Source of the DNA: Streptomyces ferrugineus
GTDB lineage: Bacteria > Actinomycetota > Actinomycetes > Streptomycetales > Streptomycetaceae
Length of the DNA stretch: 64,000 bases
NCBI RefSeq assembly: GCF_015160855.1
Contig: NZ_CP063373.1
Location: 5,394,001-5,458,000 of the forward strand
Direction of reading: 5' to 3'
The notes below the pieces were generated by a model that was not told where the DNA came from, did not search any database, and saw nothing but the letters and a program-made list of their open reading frames with translations. The translations under genes and the position numbers were made by a program. Below, one piece after another: positions 8,296 to 17,643 of the stretch (position 1 is the stretch's first letter; every line of letters starts with the position of its first letter).

Positions 8296-9294
8296 TCAAC
8301 CGGTGGCGAGGAGTTCGAGCGTGTCGATCACACGGTTCGAGAAGCCCCACTCGTTGTCGTACCAGGCGACCACCTTGACGTGACGTCCGTCGACGCGGGT
8401 GAGGGCCGAGTCGAAGATCGACGAGGCCGGATTGCCCACGATGTCGGACGACACGAGCGGGTCCTCCGAGTACTCGAGGATACCGGCGAGCGGCCCCTGC
8501 GCCGCGGCGCGGTACGCCGCCAGCACGTCGTCGCGCGTCACGTCGCGCGCGACGGTCGTGTTGAGTTCGACGATCGAGCCCACCGGAACCGGCACCCGGA
8601 TCGAGTCGCCCGACAGCCTTCCGTCGAGGTTCGGCAGCACGAGGCCGATCGCCTTGGCGGCGCCGGTCGTGGTCGGCACGATGTTGACGGCCGCCGCACG
8701 GGCGCGGCGGGCGTCGCGGTGCGGGCCGTCCTGAAGGTTCTGCTCCTGCGTGTAGGCGTGCACCGTCGTCATGAAGCCGTGCTCGATGCCGGCGAGCTCG
8801 TCGAGCACCGCTGCCAGTGGCGCGAGCGCGTTGGTCGTGCAGGAGGCGTTCGAGACGATCGTGTGCACGTCCGGGTCGTACGCGGCGGTGTTGACCCCGA
8901 ACGCGAGCGTGACGTCGGCGCCGTCCGACGGCGCGCTGACGAGCACCCGCTTCGCGCCCGCGTCGAGGTGTGCCCGAGCGGCCTTGGCCGAGGTGAAGCG
9001 GCCGGTTGCCTCGAGCACGATGTCCACGCCGAGTTCGGCCCACGGCAGCTGCGCCGGTTCGCGCTCGGCGAGCACCGTGATGCGGTGTCCGTCGACGATG
9101 AGGGCGTTCCCGTCGACGGACACCGGGCGGCCGAGCCGACCGGCCGTCGAGTCGTAGGCGAGCAGCCGCGCGAGGGTGGCGGGCTCCGTGAGGTCGTTCA
9201 CGGCGACGACCTCGAGGTCGCTGGTGCGTTCGAGCAACGCGCGCAGCACATTGCGTCCGATGCGGCCGAATCCGTTGATGGCGATGCGGGTCAT
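8296..9294 (-). CDS. gap: Glyceraldehyde-3-phosphate dehydrogenase, type I
   Basis: About 332 aa, the usual length. It oxidises glyceraldehyde 3-phosphate with NAD and phosphate to 1,3-bisphosphoglycerate. The Rossmann motif INGFGRIGRNVLRA is at the N-terminus, the catalytic cysteine lies in SNASCTTNALAP near residue 150, the active-site histidine is in TTVHAYTQEQ, and WYDNEWGFSNRV is at the C-terminus. It stands alone rather than in the central gap-pgk-tpi operon, so it is probably an accessory paralogue. The GlxA-like regulator gene lies 111 bp upstream on the same strand. Confidence 0.95.
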   Translation of the reverse strand: MTRIAINGFGRIGRNVLRALLERTSDLEVVAVNDLTEPATLARLLAYDSTAGRLGRPVSVDGNALIVDGHRITVLAEREPAQLPWAELGVDIVLEATGRFTSAKAARAHLDAGAKRVLVSAPSDGADVTLAFGVNTAAYDPDVHTIVSNASCTTNALAPLAAVLDELAGIEHGFMTTVHAYTQEQNLQDGPHRDARRARAAAVNIVPTTTGAAKAIGLVLPNLDGRLSGDSIRVPVPVGSIVELNTTVARDVTRDDVLAAYRAAAQGPLAGILEYSEDPLVSSDIVGNPASSIFDSALTRVDGRHVKVVAWYDNEWGFSNRVIDTLELLATG

Positions 9295-9405
9295 GAAAGC
9301 TCTCCCTTCGGTTCGCCACCAGCGTCGCGTACGGCCATCGCCGGTGACCGCGGCGTGAGCGCCACGGTTCGAAAGGATCTCGCCAGGATCTCGCCGGGCG
9401 GTCGG

Positions 9406-10362
9406 CTACTCGCCCTGGGCGAACGTGCGCCGGTACTCGCTCGGGGTGGTGCCGAGGATGCGGTGGAAGTGCAGCCGCAGATTCGTGCCGGTGCCCAGAC
9501 CGACGTCGGCGGCGATCTGTTCGACGCTCCGCTCCGAGCGCTCCAGCAGCTCACGGGCCATGTCGATGCGGGCGCGCATGACCCACTGCATCGGCGTGTA
9601 CCCGGTGTCCTCGACGAAGCGCCTCGAGAAGGTGCGCGGCGAGACCGCCGCGTGCCGGGCGAGCACATCGAGAGTGAGGGGCTCGCCGAGCCGGTGCAGG
9701 GCCCACTCGCGGGTGGTCGCGAACCGCTCGCCGAGCGGCTCGGGCAGACTGCGCGGCACGTACTGTGCCTGACCGCCGCTGCGGTAGGGGGCCGCCACCA
9801 GCCGTCGGGCCGCGTGGTTCGAGGCGGCCACCCCGAGGTCCGCGCGCAGGATGTGCAGGCACAGGTCGATGCCGGAGGCGGCGCCGGCCGACGTCAGCAC
9901 GCTGCCCTCGTCGACGAACAGAACGTTCTCGTCGACGCGGACGAGGGGATGCTTCGCCTTGAGCGCCTGTGAGTAGTGCCAGTGCGTCGTGGCGCGCCTG
10001 CCGTCGAGCAGACCCGTGGCGGCGAGCGCGAAGGCACCCGTGGAGATGGCGGCGAGCCGCGCGCCACGGTCATGGGCGGCGAGCAGCGCGGCGACGACGG
10101 CGGCCGGCGGATCGTCGCGGTCCGGAGACCGGTAACCAGGGATGAAGACGATATCGGCCCACGCCAGCGCGTCGAGGCCGTGGGCGACGTGGTACGACAG
10201 GCCGTCGCCGCCGGTCACGAGACCGGTCTTCGCACCGCAGACCCGCACCTCGTACGGCATGCTCGCCCGGGTCGTGAACACCTGCGCGGGAATGCCGACG
10301 TCGAGCGGCTTCGCACCCTCGAGTACCAGGACGGCGACGCGATGGAGGCGGGTGGCGGGCAC
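9406..10362 (-). CDS. GlxA-family transcriptional regulator (DJ-1/PfpI plus AraC HTH)
   Basis: About 318 aa. The N-terminal DJ-1/PfpI class I amidotransferase-like domain (RVAVLVLEGAKPLDVGIPAQ, DIVFIPGY) is followed by an AraC HTH pair at about residues 215-315 (LDVLARHAAVSPRTFSRRF, VEQIAADVGLGTGTNLRLHF). In most GlxA proteins the nucleophile-elbow motif is CTGAF; here it is AISTGAFALAATGLLDG, with Ser in place of Cys, so a purely ligand-binding role is likely. It precedes gap on the same strand and may control it. The target is unknown. Confidence 0.9.
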   Translation of the reverse strand: MPATRLHRVAVLVLEGAKPLDVGIPAQVFTTRASMPYEVRVCGAKTGLVTGGDGLSYHVAHGLDALAWADIVFIPGYRSPDRDDPPAAVVAALLAAHDRGARLAAISTGAFALAATGLLDGRRATTHWHYSQALKAKHPLVRVDENVLFVDEGSVLTSAGAASGIDLCLHILRADLGVAASNHAARRLVAAPYRSGGQAQYVPRSLPEPLGERFATTREWALHRLGEPLTLDVLARHAAVSPRTFSRRFVEDTGYTPMQWVMRARIDMARELLERSERSVEQIAADVGLGTGTNLRLHFHRILGTTPSEYRRTFAQGE

Positions 10363-10392
10363 GGGGACCAGGGTACGAGGGGTATTTGATGG

Positions 10393-10974
10393 TCAGTCGA
10401 CGCGGACGCTCGTAGAGTCCACCGCGATGACCCCGTCCGGGTCGCAGGACCACACTGCGAACCACTGCTCGGCGCCGTACGCCTCGAACCGCTCCACCTC
10501 GGTGAACCCCAACTTGGCCGCGAGGCGCATCGAGCGGTCGTTGGCGGTCTGGGTGGTGAGCACCACCGGTTCACCGGGAAGCACGTCGGCGAACCAGTCG
10601 AGTACCGCTGCGCACGCCTCGGCCGCGTACCCGCATCCCCACGCCTCCGGCAGGAACATGTAGCCGAGCTCGACCGCCCGGGAAGTCTGACGGACGTGCC
10701 CCGGACGCTCGGCGTCCCGCCGTTCGAGCGTGATCATGCCGATCATCGCTCCGTCGAGGTCGATCACGAAAAGGCCAGGGCGCCGCCCGGGCAGCTCGGA
10801 CACCGCGCGTTCGAGCTCGTCACGCGGTCTGGGCCCGCCCATGTAGGTGCCCACCTCTGGTGATGCGAACAGTTCGATGAACGCCGCGCGGTCCCGGGCC
10901 TCGGACTCGCGGAGCACGAGCCGTTCGGTCCTTATCGGCGCAGGTGGCCAGGCGCCGGCTCCGAGTTCGGTCAT
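10393..10974 (-). CDS. GNAT-family N-acetyltransferase (RimJ/RimL-like)
   Basis: About 193 aa. It has the RimJ/RimL-type acetyltransferase pattern: IRTERLVLRESEARDRAAF at the start, AVELGYMFLPEAWGCGYAAE around the acetyl-CoA loop, and ANDRSMRLAAKLGFTEVERF near the end. It transfers an acetyl group from acetyl-CoA to an amine; the substrate cannot be told from the sequence. The ATG at 10974 (MTELGAGAW) fits the family start; the longer open frame upstream is not needed. It is divergent from the histidine phosphatase gene. Confidence 0.88.
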   Translation of the reverse strand: MTELGAGAWPPAPIRTERLVLRESEARDRAAFIELFASPEVGTYMGGPRPRDELERAVSELPGRRPGLFVIDLDGAMIGMITLERRDAERPGHVRQTSRAVELGYMFLPEAWGCGYAAEACAAVLDWFADVLPGEPVVLTTQTANDRSMRLAAKLGFTEVERFEAYGAEQWFAVWSCDPDGVIAVDSTSVRVD

Positions 10975-11111
10975 GGCCGGCAACTTATCCCACGGCCGTG
11001 AGAGTGATCCGAGAAAGAAGACCTGGAGCCCGTCTCTTTGCCGGAACCGGCGCTCAGGCAGGCAGCGTCCATCAAGGCACAAGATCGCTAGTGGGCGCGG
11101 AGGAGCTTGAG

Positions 11112-11735
11112 ATGAGCGGTACGGCCACCCGATACCTCTATCTTGTCCGGCACGGCGAGGCGTCACCGGACGAGAGCGGGCTGACGGAGGCCGGTCGACG
11201 GCAGGCCACACTGCTCGGCCAACGCCTCCGGGACATCCCGTTCACAGCGGTTCACCACGGTCCCCTGCCGCGGGCGGAGCAGACCGCACGCCTCATCGGC
11301 GACCAACTGAAGGGCGTCCCTCTGCACGCCTCGGAGGTCGCTGGTGACTACGTGCCCTACTTCCCGGAGAAGGACGAGCTTCCGGCCGAATCAGCGGACT
11401 TCTACCTCCGCTTCCTCGCCGACGCCACCGACGAGGAGCGGAAGCACGGACCTGCGCTGGCCGGCCAGGCGCTGGATCTGTTCACCGGGGCGGTGGACGG
11501 CGATCAGGACCGGCATGAGCTGGTCGTCACCCACAACTTCCTGGTCGCCTGGCTCGTCCGGGACGCCATGCACGCACCCGAATGGCGTTGGCTCGGCCTC
11601 AACCACTGCAACGCGGCACTCACGGTCATCCGCTACACGCCCGGTCGGCCGGCCTCCGTCCTCCTCTCCAACGACATGCGGCATCTGCCCACAGAGCTGC
11701 GCTGGACAGGCTTTCCTCCCGAGCCGCACATCTGA
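11112..11735 (+). CDS. Histidine phosphatase family protein
   Basis: About 207 aa. It has the phosphoglycerate-mutase-like RHG motif (YLYLVRHGEASP), the TEAGRRQATLLGQRL helix, PLPRAEQTARLI, and the second catalytic histidine in ELVVTHNFLVAWLVRD. It is expected to be a small phosphomonoesterase; the substrate is unknown. ATG 11112 follows GGAGGA at 11099-11104. It is transcribed away from the GNAT gene with 137 bp between starts. Confidence 0.9.
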   Translation: MSGTATRYLYLVRHGEASPDESGLTEAGRRQATLLGQRLRDIPFTAVHHGPLPRAEQTARLIGDQLKGVPLHASEVAGDYVPYFPEKDELPAESADFYLRFLADATDEERKHGPALAGQALDLFTGAVDGDQDRHELVVTHNFLVAWLVRDAMHAPEWRWLGLNHCNAALTVIRYTPGRPASVLLSNDMRHLPTELRWTGFPPEPHI

Positions 11736-11786
11736 CGCGACCGCCAGGCCCCGGTGATCTCGTACGAGGGCCCGGGGCGGTGCCGC

Positions 11787-12896
11787 TCAACCGAACCGCA
11801 GGATGCGTGGCGCGAAGGTGCCCTCAGGGCCGTCGGCGCGGCCGACCGACCACACCGTCGCCGTGCCCGGCACCGGCGCCAGCCGCAGCGTCCTGGAGCC
11901 ACCCTCCCCGGCCACCGCCGGTTCGCTGTACTCGGTGAACGACTGTCCGTCCCAGGCAAGGAAGTCCGGCCCGGGGACAAGCGGCGGAGAGCTGCCAGGC
12001 GGGCCCCACTTCTGCGAGTTGGCCACCGAGATCCAGGCCAGCGCGCCGGACGTGCCGGGTGCCAATGAGCTGATCGAACCGAAGTCGGCGGGCACGGTCA
12101 CCCGGCTCCACTCCTGCCCGTCCCAGCGGACCAGCAGTGGCGGAATCGGCCGACCCGGCGGGCCGCCGACGAACCCGGCCGTGCCGCCCGCCCACACCTC
12201 CGTGGGCGAGACGGCCAGCACGCTGCCCACGGCCGACCGCGGGAACCCGTACACGATCGTCTGCTGCCACGACCGCCCGTCCCAGTGCGACACGGCCGCA
12301 CCCGAGTCGGTGGCACCCGCGGCCCAGACGTCGTCGGCCGCCAGGATGTGCAGGCCGTACACGGCTCCCGGCGGCGTCGGCACGTCCCGCCAGCCATGCC
12401 CGTCCCGGCGCAGCAGTACCTGCGCGCCGTCCCGCGAACCGATCAGCCAGGTCTCGCCGCCGCCGGCGACGACCTTGGTCAGCACGACACCGCGCGGCGG
12501 CCGGCTCTCGGACCAGGCGATGCCGTCGAAGCGGAGCAGGTGGGCGCCGCCCGCCGAGTCGCGGCCGACCGCCCAGACGGCGGTGGGTGAGGTCGCGGCG
12601 ATGGACAGCAGCTCTCCCTGCCAGCCGGTCCCGGGCAGGCTCTGGCGCTGCCACGCGGTTCCGTTCCAGCGCAGCACCAGCGGGAAGCCCGGCGCCTCCC
12701 GACCGACGGCGTCGGCACCCACCGCCCACGCCCGGTCCGGACCGAGCGCCACCGCCTCGTTCAGCCCGGCCTGTGGGCGTGTCTGTGCCGGGACCGGCAC
12801 GTGTTGCCAGGACAGGGTTTGCGCCGCGGCCGGGCTCATCATCGTCACGATGGTCATGGCGACAGCGAGGGCCGCGACGAGAAGTCTGCGTGCCAT
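11787..12896 (-). CDS. Secreted beta-propeller-like protein
   Basis: About 369 aa. A Sec signal peptide (RRLLVAALAVAMTIVTMMSP, then AAAQ) precedes repeated short blocks of the form RWNGTAW, RFDGIAWSES, RRDGHGWRDVPTP, HWDGRSWQQ and RWDGQEWSRVTVP, each followed by an AVWAVG-like strand. This resembles a six- or seven-bladed propeller built from WDG-W blades. The function is unknown; it is likely extracellular. It starts two bases after the stop of the paralogous upstream gene, so the two form an operon. Confidence 0.8.
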   Translation of the reverse strand: MARRLLVAALAVAMTIVTMMSPAAAQTLSWQHVPVPAQTRPQAGLNEAVALGPDRAWAVGADAVGREAPGFPLVLRWNGTAWQRQSLPGTGWQGELLSIAATSPTAVWAVGRDSAGGAHLLRFDGIAWSESRPPRGVVLTKVVAGGGETWLIGSRDGAQVLLRRDGHGWRDVPTPPGAVYGLHILAADDVWAAGATDSGAAVSHWDGRSWQQTIVYGFPRSAVGSVLAVSPTEVWAGGTAGFVGGPPGRPIPPLLVRWDGQEWSRVTVPADFGSISSLAPGTSGALAWISVANSQKWGPPGSSPPLVPGPDFLAWDGQSFTEYSEPAVAGEGGSRTLRLAPVPGTATVWSVGRADGPEGTFAPRILRFG

Positions 12897-12898
12897 GG

Positions 12899-13951
12899 TC
12901 AGCCTCCCAGCCGCTCGCTCATCAGGTTCGGTTTCGTGCCGTAGATCTCGACGGTTCCGAGGGACAGCAGCGAGGACCCGGCCCTCGCCAGTGCACGCGG
13001 TTTGACGTCGATCGCGTCTTTGCGCTCCGGGCCGTAGGAGAAGGTGGTGCGGGAGCCGTTCACCCGCGCGTACTTCGACTGGAAGGCACGGTCGCTGCGC
13101 ACCGGCAGCCACAGCGCGCCGTCCGGGCCGCGCGCCATGGCCTCGGTGTGGGTGTCGCCCAGCGGTGGGTAGGTGGTGCGCCAGGCCCCGAGCCCGGTCC
13201 AGGTCATCAGGTACGTGCGGGCCGCGCCGTCGGTGTACCGGCTGCCGCCGATCGTCACCCGGCCGGACGGTTCGAGCAGCGTCGTGTGCACGTTGCTGTT
13301 CGGCGGCAGCGGCACCTTCGCGTCCCGCCACGCCGTGCCGTCCCAGCGCAGAACGGTGGTCCCGGTGCTGGTGTCCGCCCAGGCCCAGACGTCGGTGCCG
13401 GTACGAGCGGTGATCCCCATCAGGAACAGCACACCGTCCGGAGTGGACTGTGTGGTCCAGCCGGACCCGTCGTAGTGCAACACCTTCAGCCCGGTGCCAT
13501 CCTCACCGACCACCCACGCGGCACCCGGCACCGCGGTGAAGTCCTGGTAGGTCCACAGGGTTTGCGGCAGCGGCACGGCACTCCATCCGCCCGCCGACCG
13601 GCGCAGGATCTCCCCCGCTCCCCCGCGGTTGTGGAAGATCCACACCTCGTCGCCGACGAACTGCACCTTGCCGAGCCAGCCCGACTCACCGGCGCCGGGG
13701 AAGGTCGTGTCCCGGCTCCACGCCGTGCCGTCCCACCGGTACAACATCGGCCGCAGTCCATCGGCGGCGCGCTCGTACCCGGTCGCCCACGCCTCCCTGG
13801 GCCCGCGGGCGGCGAGATCGGACACGGTCACCGGCGGGGCCGCCGCGGGCACCGGCAACGCGGACCAGCTCGGTGTGACAGCCGCGGCCGGCGACACCAC
13901 CGCGGCACACGCGATCACAAGGCAGACAACGACCGCACGGAGACCGTTCAC
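12899..13951 (-). CDS. Secreted beta-propeller-like protein (paralogue)
   Basis: About 350 aa. A signal peptide (VVVCLVIACAAVVSPAAA) leads into blades such as RWDGTAWSRDTTFPG, HYDGSGWTTQSTP and RWDGTAWRDAKVPLPP. It shares the blade pattern and signal architecture of the next gene, so the two look like tandem paralogues. The GTG at 13951 is chosen because it follows a GGGGGG ribosome-binding stretch and immediately precedes the signal peptide. Confidence 0.78.
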   Translation of the reverse strand: MNGLRAVVVCLVIACAAVVSPAAAVTPSWSALPVPAAAPPVTVSDLAARGPREAWATGYERAADGLRPMLYRWDGTAWSRDTTFPGAGESGWLGKVQFVGDEVWIFHNRGGAGEILRRSAGGWSAVPLPQTLWTYQDFTAVPGAAWVVGEDGTGLKVLHYDGSGWTTQSTPDGVLFLMGITARTGTDVWAWADTSTGTTVLRWDGTAWRDAKVPLPPNSNVHTTLLEPSGRVTIGGSRYTDGAARTYLMTWTGLGAWRTTYPPLGDTHTEAMARGPDGALWLPVRSDRAFQSKYARVNGSRTTFSYGPERKDAIDVKPRALARAGSSLLSLGTVEIYGTKPNLMSERLGG

Positions 13952-13984
13952 GAGACCCCCCAGTCCGCGGAGGTCGCAGAGCTT

Positions 13985-15238
13985 ATGGGCAGTCACTTGA
14001 GTGTGAACAGACGGCATTTCGGCCATGCGTGCGTCCCGCGAGCACCTCGACGTCACCCCTTGGCCGCAGCCCTTTCGCTCCCTCCCTCCGCCGCGTCTGC
14101 CGCCAGACTGCTCGTGATCCCCCTCTACTGCTTCCTCGCCTCCGCCTTCACGACCAACGACGAGATCTTCGCCCACCCCTTCGCCCCGCCCGGCTCGCTC
14201 GGCCTGGACAACTTCCGGACCGCTTTCGACAGCGCCGACCTGGGGCTCGCGGTCGTCAACTCCGCGCTGGTGACGGTCTTCTCGCTCGCGCTCACCCTGC
14301 TGCCGGCCGTACCCGCCTCGTTCGCCCGCTGCGCCCGCATCGACGCCGACGCCGGCCTGGTGGTACCCGCCTTCCTCGAACGCGGCTACCCCTACAACCG
14401 CCCCGCCGACCGGCCGCTCATCTTCACGTCCCCGCAGCAGAGTCACGTCACCGCGCGCGCCACCGACCTGCCCGTGGGATTCACCCGCGAGGCCGACGGA
14501 CTGCCCGGCACGGCGGCGCTCCATCTGCTGCCGGCCACCCGCCACCTCACCACCCGCACCCGCACCCGCCGCGAGCTGGCGCGCCGTGCCGACGCGGGCG
14601 CCACCGTGTACCTGTCGTTCTGCTCCGGCGAGCATCCGATCACGCGAGGCCCCTGGTTCGACGACCTCGACGGACTGTTCGGCGTGGAACTGCAGTCGTC
14701 GTACGGCGTGGCCGAGCCGATCGAGGACGACGTGCTGGAGATGACGTTCACCGAGGACTTCGACGGGCTGCGCGCGGGCGAGGTGCTGCGCGTGCCGGTC
14801 GTCGGGAACGAGGACAGCCGCGCCTACCTGCCCGTGCTGCCCCGCGCGGGCCGCGTCGTGGCCGTGGACGCCCATGGCCGGCCGGCGCTCGTCGTGCACG
14901 AGAGGGGGGCCGGACGCACGGTGCTGGCCACGTATCCCCTGGAGCACATGGCGGCCCGTACGCCGCGCGCCAACCCGGACGCCACGCATCGCCTCTACGA
15001 GGCCCTGGCGGAGGTCGCGGCCATACGGCGGCCCGTCACGGTCCCCGACCCGCACGTCTCGGCGGACGTCCTTGTCCACGCCGACGGACGGCGTTTCGTG
15101 TGGCTCGTCAGCCGGAGCGCCGAACCGCTCACGGTCCGCCCGGCCGCCGAGGGCGCCCTGCACGAGCTGAAGGGCGGCGAGCCCGTCACGGACGTGGCGC
15201 TCGATGCGTACGGCGTCGCCGTGCTGGAGCTGCGATGA
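13985..15238 (+). pseudogene. Sugar ABC permease N-terminus fused to a glycosidase tail
   Basis: The N-terminal part (about 14110-14340) matches MalG-type carbohydrate permeases: LLVIPLYCFLASAFTTNDEI, DNFRTAFDSADLGLAVVNSA, LVTVFSLALTLLPAVPASFA. It stops before the permease EAA loop. In the same frame the sequence continues as the last 300 or so residues of a glycosidase of the GH5/GH42-like type (LARRADAGATVYLSFCSGEH, FDDLDGLFGVELQSSYGV, PLEHMAARTPRANPDATHRL, FVWLVSRSAEPLTVRP). Both halves are truncated, so this is most simply a deletion fusion from a sugar-utilisation operon. The start is uncertain (ATG 13985 or GTG 14003). The frame ends in an ATGA overlap with the glycoside hydrolase 3 start, as an intact operon would have had. 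Confidence 0.75.
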
Positions 15239-15890
15239 CCGCACCCCGCTACCTGGCCCCGGCCGCATCGGTGGCGGACCGTGTGCGTGACCTGCTGGGC
15301 CGTATGACGCTCGCGGAGAAGGTCGGCCAGGTCAACCAGCGCATGGGCCTCGGTGAGCCGCGCCGCGAGATACGGGTCCTCTCCGAAGCACTCCTCGGCA
15401 CGTCCCCAGCGCGGATCGCGTACCAGGTCGAGAGCGGACACCAGCGCCAAGTGCGCGCCCCGGGAGCGCAGTTCGGCACCGGTGGGTGGCCGCGGCCGCC
15501 TCGGCGTACAGCCCCGGATCCCAGGTGGCGCCGCCGACCGCCAGATTCACCGGGAGCCCAGTGTGCCGTCCAGGGCCTGGTGGCCGTGCGGCGTCTCCTC
15601 CACCAGCAGGTCGCGTACCCCGCCACGCCTTCAGCCAAGGGCTGTCGTACACGAGCGTCGAGTACCGACCAACGCGCCTGTCGAGCCGACGAGTCGACGC
15701 CGGCACACCGAATCTGACGTGCCAGGTCACCGTCCGCGACACCGGCTCGCGGCCGGCCCACGAAACGGTCCAGCTCTATGTCCGCCGTCTGTCGGGCGGC
15801 ACGTCCTGGCCACGCGTGCGAGAACTGCGCGGCTTCGTCCGCCTCGACATCGCGCCCGCGGCGAGGCGGAGGCGGTCTTCGCCGACCGAA
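15235..15890 (+). pseudogene. Glycoside hydrolase family 3 gene with inverted internal segment
   Basis: Three pieces of one beta-glucosidase-type gene are present. The first, forward from 15235, encodes VADRVRDLLGRMTLAEKVGQ and ends near 15340. The second, about 15345-15610, reads correctly only on the minus strand: FGEDPYLAARLTEA preceded by LALVSALDLVRDPRWGRAEE, NLAVGGATWDPGLYAEAAAA and EETPHGHQALDGTLG, with frameshifts. The third, forward from about 15620, encodes HAFSQGLSYTSVEYRPTRLS and HETVQLYVRRLSGGTSWPRV, the C-terminal fibronectin-III-like domain. The catalytic aspartate region is absent. The gene has suffered deletions plus an inversion and cannot make an enzyme. Confidence 0.85.
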
Positions 15891-16351
15891 CTCAAGGGGC
15901 ACGGCTGGACATCACGGCGCCCCTCGGGCGGCGGGGTTGACAGGGTGGACGACACCCAGGCATGGCCCGCACCGAGGACCAGCTCATGCGCAGGCGTCGT
16001 CTGCCCATCACCGGCCAACAGGCCCGGGCTCAGGCGGGTCACGATGCGGCAACTCGGCAGCGGGGCTCCGCCGGTTCGCCCCGGCAGAGACCCGCCCGGG
16101 CGGTGAAGTCGGTAAGGTCACGCGGTGCCTCGCCGCCCCTGGGCGTCTGGAGACACCGCCGTCGCCGGCGGTCGGCCATGCCCGCAGGGCGCCTGGACCG
16201 CTGCCGCTGGACACGCGCCGCCTCACTGCTCCGCCCTGCCGAATCACCGACCGCGGTTCGCCATACTGCGGCGTGCCCGCGGTCACCGCGCCCAGGGCAG
16301 CCGTCACCATCACCTCGCCACCCACTCGGCTGCGCCATACAGGAGCCCCAC
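15891..16351. other. Non-coding stretch before ltrA-like gene
   Basis: About 460 bp between the glycoside hydrolase remnant and the LtrA gene. Several frames stay open because of GC bias, but none shows a recognisable motif or ribosome binding site. It may be further debris of the sugar locus. Confidence 0.4.
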
Positions 16352-17611
16352 ATGTCCGACAGCGCCCCCGAACCCCGTCCCGTCACCACGGAGGCGGTCC
16401 CTCTGGGCACCGGTACCCGCCGATGGCTCTTCCACCCGCCGCGGCGCCACGGCGAGGTCGACACCAGTCGCAGCGTCAGCTTCCTGGAACTCTTCTACGA
16501 CCTCGTCTACGTCGTCCTGATCGGCCAGGCCGCCCACACCCTCGCGGAGGACATCTCCTGGCGAGGGGCGGCGACATTCGCAGTGATCTTCGGGCTGATC
16601 TGGATCGCCTGGCTGAACGGCACGCTCTTCTACGAACTGCACGGCCGCGAAGACGGTCACACCCGTTCGCTGATCTTCGTGCAGATGCTGCTGCTGTGCC
16701 TCATGGCCGTCTACGTCGGCCACGCCGACAGCGACGACGGCCGCGTCCTGGCGGCACTGTACGCGCTGCTGCTGGCCCTGCTGAGCTACCAGTGGTACTC
16801 CGTGTACCGGCTGGACCTACCGGAGCTGCGCAGGACGCCGCGACGCTATCTGATCGTCATGGTCGCGGGCATCATCGTGACGGCGGCTTCGGTACCTCTG
16901 TCGGCCGATGTCCGTCTCGCCGTCTGGGCGGTGTTCGTCGTCGCGTGGTGCGGCGTGGAGTTCGTCATCCTCATCTTCTGGCGCAGAAGGCCGAGTTATG
17001 ACGTCGTGACCGAAACCATGGTCGAGCGCTTCGGACTGTTCATCATCATCGTGCTCGGCGAAGTCGTCATCGGTGTCGTGAACGGCCTGACCGACACCGA
17101 ACGCAGCGCCCTCGTCACCACCACGGGCCTGCTCGGGCTCGCCATCGGTTTCGGTTTCTGGTGGAACTACGCCGACTTGGTGTCCCGACGGCTGCCCCGC
17201 GAGACCGGCCACTACCTGGCGACCTGGATCTTCACTCACCTGCCGATGGCCATGGCCGTCGCGGCAGGCGGTGCCGGAATGGTCGGCCTCGTGGAGCACG
17301 CCACCGACCACCGGACACCGGTCGCCGTGAGCTGGCTGATGGGTGGGTCCGTAGCCGTAATGCTGCTCACCACCGTGGTGGTTCTGCCCACCCTTGAGGA
17401 CTACGACCGCTACCCCTCCGCCTACAAGTCAGTACAAGTCGCACTCGTCGCGGCAGCCGTCGCCGCGCTCCTCGCCGGCTGGTCCCGCCCCGCCCCCTGG
17501 CTCCTCGCTCTCACCTTGCTGCTCGTCCTCTTCGCGACGTGGGCTTTCGCATTCGTTCGATGGCTGAGGCAGGGCTCCCTGATCAACGAGAGGTCAGCCG
17601 AGTCACGTTGA
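16352..17611 (+). CDS. Low temperature requirement protein A (LtrA) family membrane protein
   Basis: About 419 aa with roughly ten to twelve hydrophobic helices. Signature segments are VSFLELFYDLVYVVLIGQAA near residue 45, WIAWLNGTLFYELHGREDGH, and VERFGLFIIIVLGEVVIGVV in the middle. LtrA was named from a Listeria cold-growth mutant; the biochemical role is not established. ATG 16352 has AGGAG seven bases upstream, and the longer open frame is discarded. It stands alone. Confidence 0.9.
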   Translation: MSDSAPEPRPVTTEAVPLGTGTRRWLFHPPRRHGEVDTSRSVSFLELFYDLVYVVLIGQAAHTLAEDISWRGAATFAVIFGLIWIAWLNGTLFYELHGREDGHTRSLIFVQMLLLCLMAVYVGHADSDDGRVLAALYALLLALLSYQWYSVYRLDLPELRRTPRRYLIVMVAGIIVTAASVPLSADVRLAVWAVFVVAWCGVEFVILIFWRRRPSYDVVTETMVERFGLFIIIVLGEVVIGVVNGLTDTERSALVTTTGLLGLAIGFGFWWNYADLVSRRLPRETGHYLATWIFTHLPMAMAVAAGGAGMVGLVEHATDHRTPVAVSWLMGGSVAVMLLTTVVVLPTLEDYDRYPSAYKSVQVALVAAAVAALLAGWSRPAPWLLALTLLLVLFATWAFAFVRWLRQGSLINERSAESR

Positions 17612-17643
17612 GCGGTCTGTCAGCGCGCCACGTCCCGAGGGTC

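Noticed and set aside
7270..9972. A 900-codon plus-strand open frame
   Set aside because: It is antisense to the phosphatase, gap and GlxA genes and arises from GC bias; no motif or ribosome binding site supports it.
12137..13984. Upstream extension of the plus-strand frame that later encodes the permease-glycosidase fusion
   Set aside because: Antisense to the two secreted propeller genes, Arg/Pro/Ala-rich, no motifs.
15891..16351. Minus-strand frame ending near 15776 as a gene
   Set aside because: It overlaps the GH3 remnant, with no motif or ribosome binding site.
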